Source: Salinimicrobium sp035607535
GTDB taxonomy: Bacteria; Bacteroidota; Bacteroidia; Flavobacteriales; Flavobacteriaceae
Length of the DNA stretch: 64,000 nucleotides
Reading direction: 5' to 3'
Assembly: GCF_035607535.1 (NCBI RefSeq)
Contig: NZ_JAYDZX010000009.1
Coordinates: 17,764 to 81,763, forward strand
The translations under genes and the position numbers were made by a program. Of this stretch, positions 16,995 through 25,088 are shown piece by piece (within the stretch, counting starts at the first letter, position 1; every line of letters starts with the position of its first letter). The notes beneath the pieces are model-generated. The model saw only the letters and a program-made list of their open reading frames with translations. It did no database searches and had not been told where the DNA came from.

Positions 16995-17588
16995 TTAGCG
17001 AAAAACTTTTCTCTTTTTGATCTGCACTTCCCCTTTTTTTTCCAGGGATTTAGTAGCTCTTATCACAGTTTCAACGCGCAGTCCCGTAAGATCTGCCAGT
17101 TGTTGCCGGGTAAGGTCCAGGCGATAAGTGAACTTACCTTCGACCTTGTTGATCTGTTTCAGGTAATCGATAATTCGCAGGATGCGATGTTCAGGTTCCT
17201 GGCTGGAAATTTCAGAAACCATGATAGCTTTATAATGGAGTCTTTTTGCAAGCGTCTCTGTGATCTTGAGATGCACTTTAGGGTTGGAAGAAAGCAGCTC
17301 CAGAAATTGATCTTTTGATAGCTGAAAAACTTCGGCATCTGAAATTGCTTCAGCATTTGCGGGATACTTTACATTGGCCAGCAGGGGTGGCTCCCCGAAG
17401 CTTTGACCAATAGAAAAGATACCCTGGATGAACTCCTTACCATCTTCATTGTAGTTGTTCATCTTAATTTCCCCTGAGGCCACCTGGTAGAAGTTGTTGG
17501 CCGATTCTCCTTCCCGGAACAACTGGTCTCCTTTCGAAAAGACCACTTTTCTTGCCCCATGGTTAAGCAACAGGTTCTCGTCGATCAT
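16995..17588 (-). CDS. Crp/Fnr family transcriptional regulator
   Basis: The 197-residue protein has an N-terminal cyclic-nucleotide-binding-type beta-roll (residues 15-110), a dimerisation helix, and a C-terminal winged helix (residues 158-195). The recognition helix reads RVETVIRATK at 171-180, which aligns with VETISR of E. coli FNR: Glu173 and Arg177 are kept, while FNR Ser212 is replaced by Ile176. There is no cysteine in the protein, so it cannot carry the FNR Fe-S cluster; sensing may resemble the haem-dependent DNR type or depend on another ligand. It lies in the middle of the genes carrying TGA-N6-TCA sites and is the best candidate to control them. It is 4 bp downstream of a thioredoxin gene and cotranscribed with it. 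Confidence 0.92.
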   Translation of the reverse strand: MIDENLLLNHGARKVVFSKGDQLFREGESANNFYQVASGEIKMNNYNEDGKEFIQGIFSIGQSFGEPPLLANVKYPANAEAISDAEVFQLSKDQFLELLSSNPKVHLKITETLAKRLHYKAIMVSEISSQEPEHRILRIIDYLKQINKVEGKFTYRLDLTRQQLADLTGLRVETVIRATKSLEKKGEVQIKKRKVFR

Positions 17589-17592
17589 AGAT

Positions 17593-17892
17593 CTACTGGT
17601 GAGAATTTACAAGCCTAACAAGGTCTGCCTTGGGCACTACGCCGGATTGTCTCCATAATTGCACCCCTTTTTTAAAGAGCATCAAGGTAGGGACGCCGCG
17701 TACCTGGTATTTTTCGGCAAGAGATTGATTTTTATCTACATCGATTTTGACGATCTTTACCTTGTCACCCAGATCGGCTTTTGCATCCTGGAGGATTGGG
17801 GCCAGAGTTTTACACGGGCCGCACCAGTCGGCAAAGAAATCTACTAGTACTGGTTTGTCGTCATTGATGATCTCACTAAAACTACTTTTCAT
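17593..17892 (-). CDS. trxA: thioredoxin
   Basis: The 99-residue protein is a canonical thioredoxin with the active site W23-C24-G25-P26-C27, the VKIVKIDVDKN core and the cis-proline loop GVPTLML. It reduces protein disulfides in the cytoplasm with electrons from thioredoxin reductase. It is the first gene of a unit with the Crp/Fnr regulator, 4 bp apart. That link suggests a redox input to, or shared expression with, the low-oxygen regulon, but no Crp/Fnr-type site is found in front of it. Confidence 0.93.
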   Translation of the reverse strand: MKSSFSEIINDDKPVLVDFFADWCGPCKTLAPILQDAKADLGDKVKIVKIDVDKNQSLAEKYQVRGVPTLMLFKKGVQLWRQSGVVPKADLVRLVNSHQ

Positions 17893-17954
17893 ATTTTCCT
17901 TTTTTAAGCATCTTAAAGGTACTCAAAAATGACATTTTTCGAAAGCTTTTTAGC

Positions 17955-19229
17955 TTAACGTGTTTTATTGATGCGGTAATAAGCCTCCTTTTCCAATTCC
18001 TGCCTGTGATCTGGGTGAGCGATGGAGATAAGAGCCTTTGCCCGCTGTTTTAAGTTCTTGCCGTAGAGATTTACAACCCCATACTCGGTGGCGATATAGT
18101 GCACGTGAGCGCGGGTAGTTGTGACACCGGCTCCTTCCCGCAAGTTGGGGACGATCTTTGAAATTCCTTTTGCTGTGACAGAAGGCATAGCGATAATGGC
18201 CTTTCCACCTTCAGAAAGTGAGGCACCGCGAATAAAATCCATTTGCCCTCCCACGCCGGAATATTGATATGTTCCAATTGTATCGGCACAAACCTGCCCG
18301 GTGAGATCGATCTCAATGGCGCTGTTAATAGCTGTGACCTTAGGATTCCTTCTAATAATGGCAGTATCATTGGTATATGCCGCCTCTTTGAAATGTACCA
18401 CAGGGTTATCATCTATGAAGTCGTACAACGCTGAGGATCCAAGTGCAAAACAGGTGACGATCTTTCCGGTTTTTACTTCTTTTTCTTCCCCTGTGATGAT
18501 GCCCTTTTCTATAAGAGGCAGAACTCCGTCTGAAAACATTTCGGTGTGAATTCCCAGGCGTTTGTGGTTCATCAGGTTATTGAGTACCACATTGGGAATA
18601 CCACCTATTCCCATTTGCAGGGTAGCGCCGTCTTCTATGAGCTCGGCAACATGTTTTCCAATCTGCTTTTCGATTTCTGAAGGTGCAACGGGGGCATGAG
18701 AAAAGATAGGTGCGTTTGCTTCGACAGCCGCAGTGATCCTGCTTACGTGGATGATTCCGTCGCCATGTGTTCTGGGCACCTGCGGATTGATCTGTGCGAT
18801 CACCTTTTTCGCTGTTTGAATTGCCGGCAGGGTAATGTCTACTGAAGCCCCAAGGGAACAAAAGCCGTGCTTATCTGGAGGGGACACCTGGATGAAAGCA
18901 ACATCAAGAGGTAAGATGTTCTTTCTAAACAATACATGTATCTCACTCAGAAAGATAGGAATATATGCCCCATATTCAGAATTTACTGCATCACGAACAT
19001 TCCCTGCCGCGAAACAGCTGTTTAAACAGAATGAATCGCGATAAGGAGGTTGTGTATAGCGGGCAGAGCCTTCGGTATGAATATGGAAGATCTCTACAGC
19101 TTTTAATTCTTTATGTCTGTCGACAAGAGCGTCGATCAAAATATTGGGAGTCATTGCAGCTCCCTGGAAGAACACTCTGTTTCCAGATTCTACAAAGGAA
19201 ACAGCCTCGGCAGCAGATACGATTTTCAT
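17955..19229 (-). CDS. acetyl-CoA hydrolase/CoA-transferase family protein
   Basis: The 424-residue protein has the family's GIGGIPN loop and the TEMFSDG segment carrying the catalytic glutamate that forms the glutamyl-CoA thioester. The length and the N-terminal RVFFQGAAMTPN fit the 4-hydroxybutyrate CoA-transferase/acetyl-CoA hydrolase group, which moves CoA between short-chain acyl groups, usually acetate. It would matter in overflow or anaerobic carbon metabolism. It starts 4 bp after the second YceI gene and is probably cotranscribed with it. The exact acyl substrate cannot be read from the sequence. Confidence 0.88.
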   Translation of the reverse strand: MKIVSAAEAVSFVESGNRVFFQGAAMTPNILIDALVDRHKELKAVEIFHIHTEGSARYTQPPYRDSFCLNSCFAAGNVRDAVNSEYGAYIPIFLSEIHVLFRKNILPLDVAFIQVSPPDKHGFCSLGASVDITLPAIQTAKKVIAQINPQVPRTHGDGIIHVSRITAAVEANAPIFSHAPVAPSEIEKQIGKHVAELIEDGATLQMGIGGIPNVVLNNLMNHKRLGIHTEMFSDGVLPLIEKGIITGEEKEVKTGKIVTCFALGSSALYDFIDDNPVVHFKEAAYTNDTAIIRRNPKVTAINSAIEIDLTGQVCADTIGTYQYSGVGGQMDFIRGASLSEGGKAIIAMPSVTAKGISKIVPNLREGAGVTTTRAHVHYIATEYGVVNLYGKNLKQRAKALISIAHPDHRQELEKEAYYRINKTR

Positions 19230-19233
19230 GAGA

Positions 19234-19806
19234 TTATTTTTTTACAAGAAGATTGAAGTCGATATCAATCTCATCTTTTACGACAATCATTCCGAATAAC
19301 TTTTTTGGTGCCTCAAGACCATAGTCTTTAATGTTGAGGTGCAGGTTTCCTTTAAATTCTGCTATTACCTCACTTTTGATCGTGACAGGTACCTTATAGG
19401 TTCTCTTTTTCCCTGCAATAGTGATCACAACAGTGGCTACACCGTGGGAAGGGGAGGAGAGATCGACCTTATTCAGTTCTAAAAAGATTCGGGGATGATC
19501 ATCGGTCTTTAAAAGATCGTGGAAATCCTGGTTAATTCCTTTACTTCCGCAGTCAAAGCCCTTGTTCTTTAACACCAAAACGGCTCCTGTAAACATAATT
19601 TCATTTCCTGTTTGGGTATAACCTACCACTTGAGATTCCTCAAGGTGAGAGGTGTCGAATTCACACTGGAAAGCAGCGATGTTAGAATCCCCTATAATTG
19701 TAAGGTTGCTGGAAGGGAGTACTGTAACTTCTTTTTTTTGAAAATTTTGCGCGTGTGTTATCCCACCGCACAACAGTACCGCCAAAACAAACGCAATTTT
19801 TTTCAT
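19234..19806 (-). CDS. YceI family protein, exported (copy 2)
   Basis: Started at the ATG before MKKIAFVLAVLLCGGITHAQ, the protein is about 190 residues with a type I signal peptide. A longer frame starting at 19848 would run through the terminator at 19823-19851, so the short start is preferred. The mature part has the lipocalin-like YceI pattern but is divergent, with two cysteines near residues 47 and 86. YceI proteins bind polyisoprenoid or other amphiphilic ligands in the periplasm. It shares little identity with the first copy at 21202 and is followed directly by the CoA-transferase. Confidence 0.78.
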   Translation of the reverse strand: MKKIAFVLAVLLCGGITHAQNFQKKEVTVLPSSNLTIIGDSNIAAFQCEFDTSHLEESQVVGYTQTGNEIMFTGAVLVLKNKGFDCGSKGINQDFHDLLKTDDHPRIFLELNKVDLSSPSHGVATVVITIAGKKRTYKVPVTIKSEVIAEFKGNLHLNIKDYGLEAPKKLFGMIVVKDEIDIDFNLLVKK

Positions 19807-19816
19807 TTTTTTAAAG

Positions 19817-19851
19817 TTAAAAAAAATGGGGGAATCATCTTCCCCCATTTT
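19817..19851 (-). terminator. terminator of the porin gene
   Basis: A perfect 12-bp stem (19823-19834 with 19840-19851) with a 5-nt loop is followed on the minus strand by a T tract. It separates the YceI-porin unit from the YceI/CoA-transferase unit. Confidence 0.9.
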
Positions 19852-19878
19852 CTGGCTAATTCAAACAATTCTTATTGA

Positions 19879-21144
19879 TTAGAAGCTAATAACTGCTTCA
19901 ATGTTAAATCCGTTGAATTGTGCATCGTCATAAATCGTTCCGGAAGGATAATCATTGTACTGCTGGTTTACGTACTCAATTTTTGCAAGTACGTTTTTGG
20001 TCATGAACCATCCGCCACCTACGTTGAAACGATTTACAGAAACATCATCATTACTGGCAGTGTTATAACGAGTACCTACGTAGAAGTCTTCATCTTGTCC
20101 AAAACGGTAGATAAGCTCACCTGCGTATTGATTCCAGTCATCATTTTCAGTTGATGCATTTTCATAGATTCCAAAGAACTCAAATCCACCTACTTTGATG
20201 AAAGGGTTGATCATGAAAGAAGTAAGTTCTTCTCCAGTGGCAGGGTTGATTCTACCAGCTCTAAAATCACCTTCAATTACATTGTAGTATCTAGTTCCTG
20301 CACGGTCACCACTGTAAAGGTATTGTGTAGCCCCTCTTGAACCAATAGGTCGGAATCCAGAGTGGAATACAGATCCTGTTAATCTAAATCTGAAATCTTC
20401 ACTTATTTGTTTGTCATATCCAAATTTGGCAAGGTAAGAAGGGTCTCTTTCAGATTTGATTGAACTTTGGTTGATAGTACTGTTTGTAAAACCTACCATT
20501 GCTAACCATGGACCGTTCATATAATAAACCTCTGCACCAACTTCAGTAGTAAAGCTGTCCATCAAATAGTTGCCTACAAATGGGTTGTAAAGGGCCATTG
20601 CGTTGTCTGTTCTTCTAAAGTGAGCATCACCATAGTTGTTCTCCATGTGCCCGATTTTGATTCTCCAGTTGTCCATAACCCCTGCAAGGTCTTCGCTGAT
20701 CCATTCTAGACCATCGATCTGGATGTATCCACCTTTAACGTATGCTTCATTGTGGTGTAAAGAAGAAAGATATGTTCTTAAGTGCATTCTCATCCCTGGA
20801 GCTAAAAGAACATCAAGATCAAGGTTGGCTGTAGCAAGGTTAAAGTTAGTTCCCAGTTCGGCAAGATCGTCCGCAGCATTTTCCTGACGTAGCCCTTGCA
20901 ATTGGATGGTGGAAGCTCCACCGATTCTTACCTGCACACCATCAAAGTCATAATTAGTGTCTTTTGTTGGTTCGAACTCGTTAATACCACGCTGGTCGGG
21001 AGCTCTAAAGTTAGGAAGGTCTCTATCCCAGATAGAATAGTTATTTTCTTCTTCTACAACCAAGACATCTACATCTTGTGCTTGTGCCTGAAAGCCCATG
21101 GCCATCAAGAGAGCAATACCGGAATATTTAATTAAATTTTTCAT
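19879..21144 (-). CDS. outer membrane beta-barrel porin-like protein
   Basis: The 421-residue protein has a signal peptide ending in QAQAQ and then amphipathic beta strands through to a terminal phenylalanine (IEAVISF), the hallmark of outer membrane barrels. Alternating aromatic strands such as EFFGIYEN, FYVGTRYN and VLAKIEYVNQQYN fit a 14-18 strand porin of the phosphate-selective O/P or anion type. It carries VDVLVVEEENN at the mature N-terminus. It follows the first YceI gene by 57 bp and probably shares its Crp/Fnr-type promoter, so it may supply anions such as nitrite under low oxygen; this is inference. Confidence 0.75.
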   Translation of the reverse strand: MKNLIKYSGIALLMAMGFQAQAQDVDVLVVEEENNYSIWDRDLPNFRAPDQRGINEFEPTKDTNYDFDGVQVRIGGASTIQLQGLRQENAADDLAELGTNFNLATANLDLDVLLAPGMRMHLRTYLSSLHHNEAYVKGGYIQIDGLEWISEDLAGVMDNWRIKIGHMENNYGDAHFRRTDNAMALYNPFVGNYLMDSFTTEVGAEVYYMNGPWLAMVGFTNSTINQSSIKSERDPSYLAKFGYDKQISEDFRFRLTGSVFHSGFRPIGSRGATQYLYSGDRAGTRYYNVIEGDFRAGRINPATGEELTSFMINPFIKVGGFEFFGIYENASTENDDWNQYAGELIYRFGQDEDFYVGTRYNTASNDDVSVNRFNVGGGWFMTKNVLAKIEYVNQQYNDYPSGTIYDDAQFNGFNIEAVISF

Positions 21145-21201
21145 TTTGATAAATTAAAAAGTTGATAGTTGAATTTTTAAAAATTTGTTTTTGAATTAGA
21201 A

Positions 21202-21792
21202 TTATTTAGTGAAAACAGTTTGAAATTTGATGTTTACGTCGTCTCCGGTGGTAATAGTTCCAAACATGGCTGTTGGAGGATCCACTTTAAACTCGGTCAT
21301 TTTGATTTTTTTGTTACCGCTTAAGGTTATTTTGTCACCTGCAACTTTTGCATCAAATACCATTTCCACATTCTTTTTAGTTCCAGAAATGGTCAATACT
21401 CCGTTGGTAGTGATCTTACATGATGTTTTTGAAGTACAATCAAGATTCTTTACGCTTGTCAAGTCGTAAGTGATTCTTTTATGATCATCTGTATTAAGAG
21501 CCTTATAGGTGTTCTTATCCATTCCGCCCTTTCCACTCTTCAGGCTTTCGGCAACTACTGCAAACTGTAATTGATCTAGTTGCACCAACTGTCCGTCTTC
21601 CATTTGAACCTTCATACTTCCCTGGAGCTCTTTTGCAGTCAACTCCCAGTCATGTATGTTTGAGGTTCCTTCCACTTTCAAACTGGATGCTCCGTTGTTC
21701 ACATTGAAAGTTTGCCCTACCATTGGGGTGGCAGAAAAAACCATTATCAGGAAGCTTCCAATTACTAACCAAAGGTTCTTTGTTGTATTCAT
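21202..21792 (-). CDS. YceI family protein, exported (copy 1)
   Basis: The 196-residue protein has a signal peptide (cut near MVGQ) and the clear YceI core: SLKVEGTSNIHDWEL at the start, the TDDHKRI turn and the terminal FGTITTGDDVNIKF strand. The family binds isoprenoid-like lipids in a lipocalin-type barrel. It is the first gene after a Crp/Fnr-type site with correctly placed -7 box. Several YceI proteins elsewhere respond to stress or electron-transport state, in line with the island around it. Confidence 0.9.
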   Translation of the reverse strand: MNTTKNLWLVIGSFLIMVFSATPMVGQTFNVNNGASSLKVEGTSNIHDWELTAKELQGSMKVQMEDGQLVQLDQLQFAVVAESLKSGKGGMDKNTYKALNTDDHKRITYDLTSVKNLDCTSKTSCKITTNGVLTISGTKKNVEMVFDAKVAGDKITLSGNKKIKMTEFKVDPPTAMFGTITTGDDVNIKFQTVFTK

Positions 21793-21815
21793 GATTTTTG
21801 TTTTAAATTATGATA

Positions 21816-21860
21816 CAAAGATGGGGTACAAATGAAGGGTAGAGTATGACGCGGGTCAGG
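21816..21860 (-). promoter_or_regulatory. Crp/Fnr-type site and -7 box of the YceI-porin genes
   Basis: The core is TGACGCGGGTCA (21847-21858). On the minus strand CATCTTTG (21816-21823) is the -7 box with one mismatch. The centre-to-box-end distance is 36.5 bp. The flank GTCAGGTTT is shared with the cco operon site at 28.6 kb. Confidence 0.65.
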
Positions 21861-22169
21861 TTTCGGTAAGATTCTTCTGCCTGCATAGTATAATTTTGTG
21901 ATTGCTTTCACAATCTTAAGCGAACCCTTGTCAATCCTGGGTTTTTAGGATATAAATGTCCTATTAGCTCCGGGAAAAGCTGATAGAACTCATATTTCTG
22001 AAACTTGATTATGATAAAAAAGTGGAAGGAGGGGTGATCTCCCGAACAACGAATGTGGATTTTTTTAACTTTTCCTTTAGAGATGGTAAAATAGAAGGCG
22101 GACCAGAATGTCCGGTTTTCCTGAATTTTCCCGGGGAGAATTTGAAAGCAGTAACAAAAGTTTAGAGAT
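21861..22169. other. intergenic, nothing recognised
   Basis: About 310 bp between the YceI promoter and the end of the TauE/SafE-like gene. Open frames on the minus strand run into the downstream gene and are not supported. No clear terminator for the cco operon is seen here. Confidence 0.5.
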
Positions 22170-22871
22170 TTAATGGCAGCTGGCCGAAGCTTCGACCAAA
22201 GTACCTGCCGGAGCAGGGGATAAATAAGGTATGCCCAATCCAAGGCCTCTTAAAATAAAGAGGAGCCCAATGATGACTACAAAAGCCGGAATAAGTCGCT
22301 GTACTTTACTCCTTAATTCGCCACCTAACAGACTACTAAAGTAAACTGCTGTAGTCATTAAGGGAATGGTTCCCAGCCCAAAAAGAAGCATGTACAAACT
22401 TCCCGAAATGATCGCACCTGAAGCCACTGCGCCAAAGACAGCCATATAAACCAGGCCGCAAGGTAAGAACCCGTTCAAAAAACCTATGGTGAAGAAGGTG
22501 TCGGGAGTTCTTTTCTTTAGGGCTACGCCTAATGATGACTTTACTTTTCCAACAACCCGGTACAGGGGTTTCGAAAAGTTGAATTTTTGAAGTCTTTTCG
22601 ACGGTAGGAGGATAATCAGTATCATGAGCGCGCCAATCCCAATGGACAATTGCTGCTGAATTCCGAAAATATTCAGGCTTTTTCCAATTAATCCGAAGGC
22701 AAGACCAATGATACTATAGGACAACAGACGTCCTGAGTGGTAAAGGAAGATCTGGAAGAACTTAAGCAATTTGTTTTCCCGTGACACCGGAAGCATAAAT
22801 GCTATTGGCCCGCACATGCCAATGCAGTGGAAACTTCCCAGGAGCCCAAGTATGAACGCAGAGTAAAGCAT
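22170..22871 (-). CDS. TauE/SafE-like membrane protein of the cbb3 oxidase operon
   Basis: The 233-residue protein has six or so membrane helices and the short N-terminal GLLGSFHCIGMCGPIAF motif, with the HCIGMCGP cysteine pair typical of this DsbD/SafE-like branch. Such proteins are encoded at the end of cbb3 operons and are thought to help metal or redox delivery during oxidase assembly (sometimes called CcoH2-like or associated with copper insertion). It overlaps the fixH stop by one base (TAATG), so translation is coupled. A late CH pair (EASASCH) ends the protein and could bind metal. Confidence 0.85.
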   Translation of the reverse strand: MLYSAFILGLLGSFHCIGMCGPIAFMLPVSRENKLLKFFQIFLYHSGRLLSYSIIGLAFGLIGKSLNIFGIQQQLSIGIGALMILIILLPSKRLQKFNFSKPLYRVVGKVKSSLGVALKKRTPDTFFTIGFLNGFLPCGLVYMAVFGAVASGAIISGSLYMLLFGLGTIPLMTTAVYFSSLLGGELRSKVQRLIPAFVVIIGLLFILRGLGLGIPYLSPAPAGTLVEASASCH

Positions 22872-23317
22872 TAGTAGATGATGTCCTCCTTAAAATAGAA
22901 TTTTTCGCCCCGGTACTCCCAGTCTATAATTATGTTCCAACGGCCGTCTATCAAGCGGTTATCAGGTACGAGCAATTGATGAGAGGACAATGAAAGAGGA
23001 ATTTCAGAGTCCAATTGCTTGTTTGACGGCCGATAAAGGAACACATTTCCGGTGATGTCTAAAGGATCAAGTTCGGCGGGAAAGGTGATCACCATTCCAT
23101 CAACAGACTTTTCCAGGATAATATTTTCAGATAATCTGTTAGCATTTCGGGTCTTGTCCAGTTGCTCTTCAAAAGTGAGCTCGGTCTTGTAGTACTCTTC
23201 TACTACCAGGTCATGACTGTAATCTTCATCTGTGACCATGGTGACCACGAAGTACATGATAAAGGCTATAAAACCTACTATTGCCATTACTATGGCTGTT
23301 CCCCAGGATATCCTCAT
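22871..23317 (-). CDS. ccoH: FixH/CcoH cbb3 oxidase assembly protein
   Basis: The 148-residue protein has one N-terminal membrane helix (residues 6-27) and a periplasmic beta domain that includes the family signature VVEEYYKTELTFEEQLDKT. FixH/CcoH is needed for stability of the cbb3 oxidase, interacting with CcoN. It lies between the cupin-like gene and the TauE/SafE-like gene, 4 bp and -1 bp away respectively, so it is part of one long transcript from the ccoS promoter. Confidence 0.9.
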   Translation of the reverse strand: MRISWGTAIVMAIVGFIAFIMYFVVTMVTDEDYSHDLVVEEYYKTELTFEEQLDKTRNANRLSENIILEKSVDGMVITFPAELDPLDITGNVFLYRPSNKQLDSEIPLSLSSHQLLVPDNRLIDGRWNIIIDWEYRGEKFYFKEDIIY

Positions 23318-23321
23318 GTTC

Positions 23322-23618
23322 TTATTTTTTAATTACAAGAAAGATGCTGTCTTCCTGCGGTTCTACAGAATGATATTCCCCAATGGGGATGATATGCTCG
23401 TCAAAAAGAGCGAGGTTCATCTTTTTTTCACCTGCTATATAGGTAATGCGCCCTTTGATTACCAGGATCCTTGCAGGAATGTCGCTCTTATGTCCCTTTA
23501 GAATTACATCTTTATTAAGGCCAATTGCCAAAACATGAGAACCTTCTTCCTGTTCAAACCTCCTTACCACCGGCTTTGTTGCGGTTGGTAACTCAGACAA
23601 TACTTCCTTTACTAACAT
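23322..23618 (-). CDS. small cupin-like protein within the cbb3 operon
   Basis: The frame is open from 23699, but this would overlap the end of ccoG; the ATG at 23618 lies 19 bp after the ccoG stop and gives a 98-residue protein. The sequence DIPARILVIKGRITYIAGEKK with a following HIIPIGEYHSV is a cupin-type beta strand and turn pattern. There is no signal peptide or membrane helix. I cannot assign it to a named cco gene. Its place between ccoG and ccoH suggests a role in oxidase assembly or in sensing. Confidence 0.7.
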   Translation of the reverse strand: MLVKEVLSELPTATKPVVRRFEQEEGSHVLAIGLNKDVILKGHKSDIPARILVIKGRITYIAGEKKMNLALFDEHIIPIGEYHSVEPQEDSIFLVIKK

Positions 23619-23637
23619 TCTTCTCACTTTTAATTTT

Positions 23638-25056
23638 TTACCTAAAACTTCTGGGCCCCATAAAATTTGTACTGGTAGTTTCAATAAGTCTGTCTCCATT
23701 GTAGATACCTATTTCGACATTATTCTTTTCACTTTTCAGTAATGCCTTGGGAATCACAATAAATAATGTTCCTTCTGCAAGCCCTTTTTCGGGCACGATG
23801 ATCTTGTTATGTGTGACAGATTCAATTTTACCTTCATGAGACATTAATCTGAAATTCACATTCTCAAAGCTACCAGTGGTTTTATTGATAAGCTTAAAGG
23901 TGTAAACATTGCTTATCATATCATTTGCCTTGGTCTCATACAGCTGTCCCGGCAGGCGCAGAACAGTTGCTTCCACATCGGACCTTAGGAACAGCATTCC
24001 TGAAAGTATCCCCACCAGCACGAAGAGAATTGCAGCAAAACCTTTCATTCTGGGGTTCAGTTTAAATTGCTCCTCCTTTTCGATGTTTTCTTCAGAATAG
24101 AAACCAATGAGCCCTTTTGGAAGATCCACTTTTTCCATCATGGCATCACAGGCATCTATACAGGCTGTACAGTTAATGCACTCCAACTGGGTTCCATTCC
24201 TAATATCTATTCCCGTTGGACAAACATTCACGCACTGGGAGCAATCGATACAATCCCCTTTTCCAATTTCCTGCCTGTTCTCATTTTTTCTGAATTTCGC
24301 TCTTCCCTGAGTACGTTCACCTCTTTTGTGGTCATAGGCTACAACAACAGACTTTTTATCAAGCAGGACACTCTGAAGTCGGCCGTATGGACAGGCGATC
24401 GTGCAAACCTGCTCCCTAAACCAGGAAAAGATGAAATAGAAAACGCCGGTGAAGATCATGAGCGCAACAAAGGTGCTGAGGTTCTCCAACGGCCCCTCTG
24501 TAACATACTGTAGCAATCTTTTGCTTCCTACCAGGTAAGCAAGAAAGACATTTGCAATCCCAAAGGATATTAAAAAGAAAAGGAACCATTTAAATCCTTT
24601 CTTTCTTATTTTTTCTGAGTTCCACTCCTGTTTATCCAGCCGTATCTGGGCACCTCGATCTCCTTCTACCCAATATTCGATCTTCCTGAAAGCCATTTCC
24701 ATAAAAATGGTTTGAGGACAGATCCATCCGCAGAAGATCCTTCCAAAGGCCGATGTGAACAGGGTGATGAATAGGACACCAATGATCATTGCGGTCACGC
24801 CTATATAAAAATCCTGTGGCCAGAAGGGTTGCCCAAAAATGTGGAACTCTCTCCCCAGGATATTGAAGAGCATGAACTGGTTGCCATTAATATGAATAAA
24901 GGGAGAGACGATCAAGAACAGCAGCAGGAACCAGGTAAGGCGGGTGCGGTACTTATAGAACCGGCCGGAAGGCTTCTTGGGATACACCCAGGAACGTTTT
25001 CCTTCCTCGTTGATGGTACCTATCCTGTCCCTAAAATTGTTCTCTACCTTTTCCAA
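23638..25056 (-). CDS. ccoG: cytochrome c oxidase accessory protein CcoG (FixG)
   Basis: The 472-residue protein has five or so membrane helices and a polyferredoxin core. Visible motifs are CGWICPQTIFMEM, CTIACPYGRLQ and two 4Fe-4S cluster motifs (CIDCSQCVNVCP and CINCTACIDACD). The last 110 residues form an Ig-like periplasmic domain. CcoG reduces Cu(II) to Cu(I) for delivery to the cbb3 oxidase. It follows ccoP by 32 bp. All expected cysteines are present, so it should be functional. Confidence 0.95.
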   Translation of the reverse strand: MEKVENNFRDRIGTINEEGKRSWVYPKKPSGRFYKYRTRLTWFLLLFLIVSPFIHINGNQFMLFNILGREFHIFGQPFWPQDFYIGVTAMIIGVLFITLFTSAFGRIFCGWICPQTIFMEMAFRKIEYWVEGDRGAQIRLDKQEWNSEKIRKKGFKWFLFFLISFGIANVFLAYLVGSKRLLQYVTEGPLENLSTFVALMIFTGVFYFIFSWFREQVCTIACPYGRLQSVLLDKKSVVVAYDHKRGERTQGRAKFRKNENRQEIGKGDCIDCSQCVNVCPTGIDIRNGTQLECINCTACIDACDAMMEKVDLPKGLIGFYSEENIEKEEQFKLNPRMKGFAAILFVLVGILSGMLFLRSDVEATVLRLPGQLYETKANDMISNVYTFKLINKTTGSFENVNFRLMSHEGKIESVTHNKIIVPEKGLAEGTLFIVIPKALLKSEKNNVEIGIYNGDRLIETTSTNFMGPRSFR

Positions 25057-25088
25057 TTCCCTCTGCTTATCTTCTTACTGAGTAATTG

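Noticed and set aside
21908..22243. 111-residue minus-strand frame downstream of the cco operon
   Set aside because: It overlaps the end of the TauE/SafE-like gene, has no start context and no recognisable domain.
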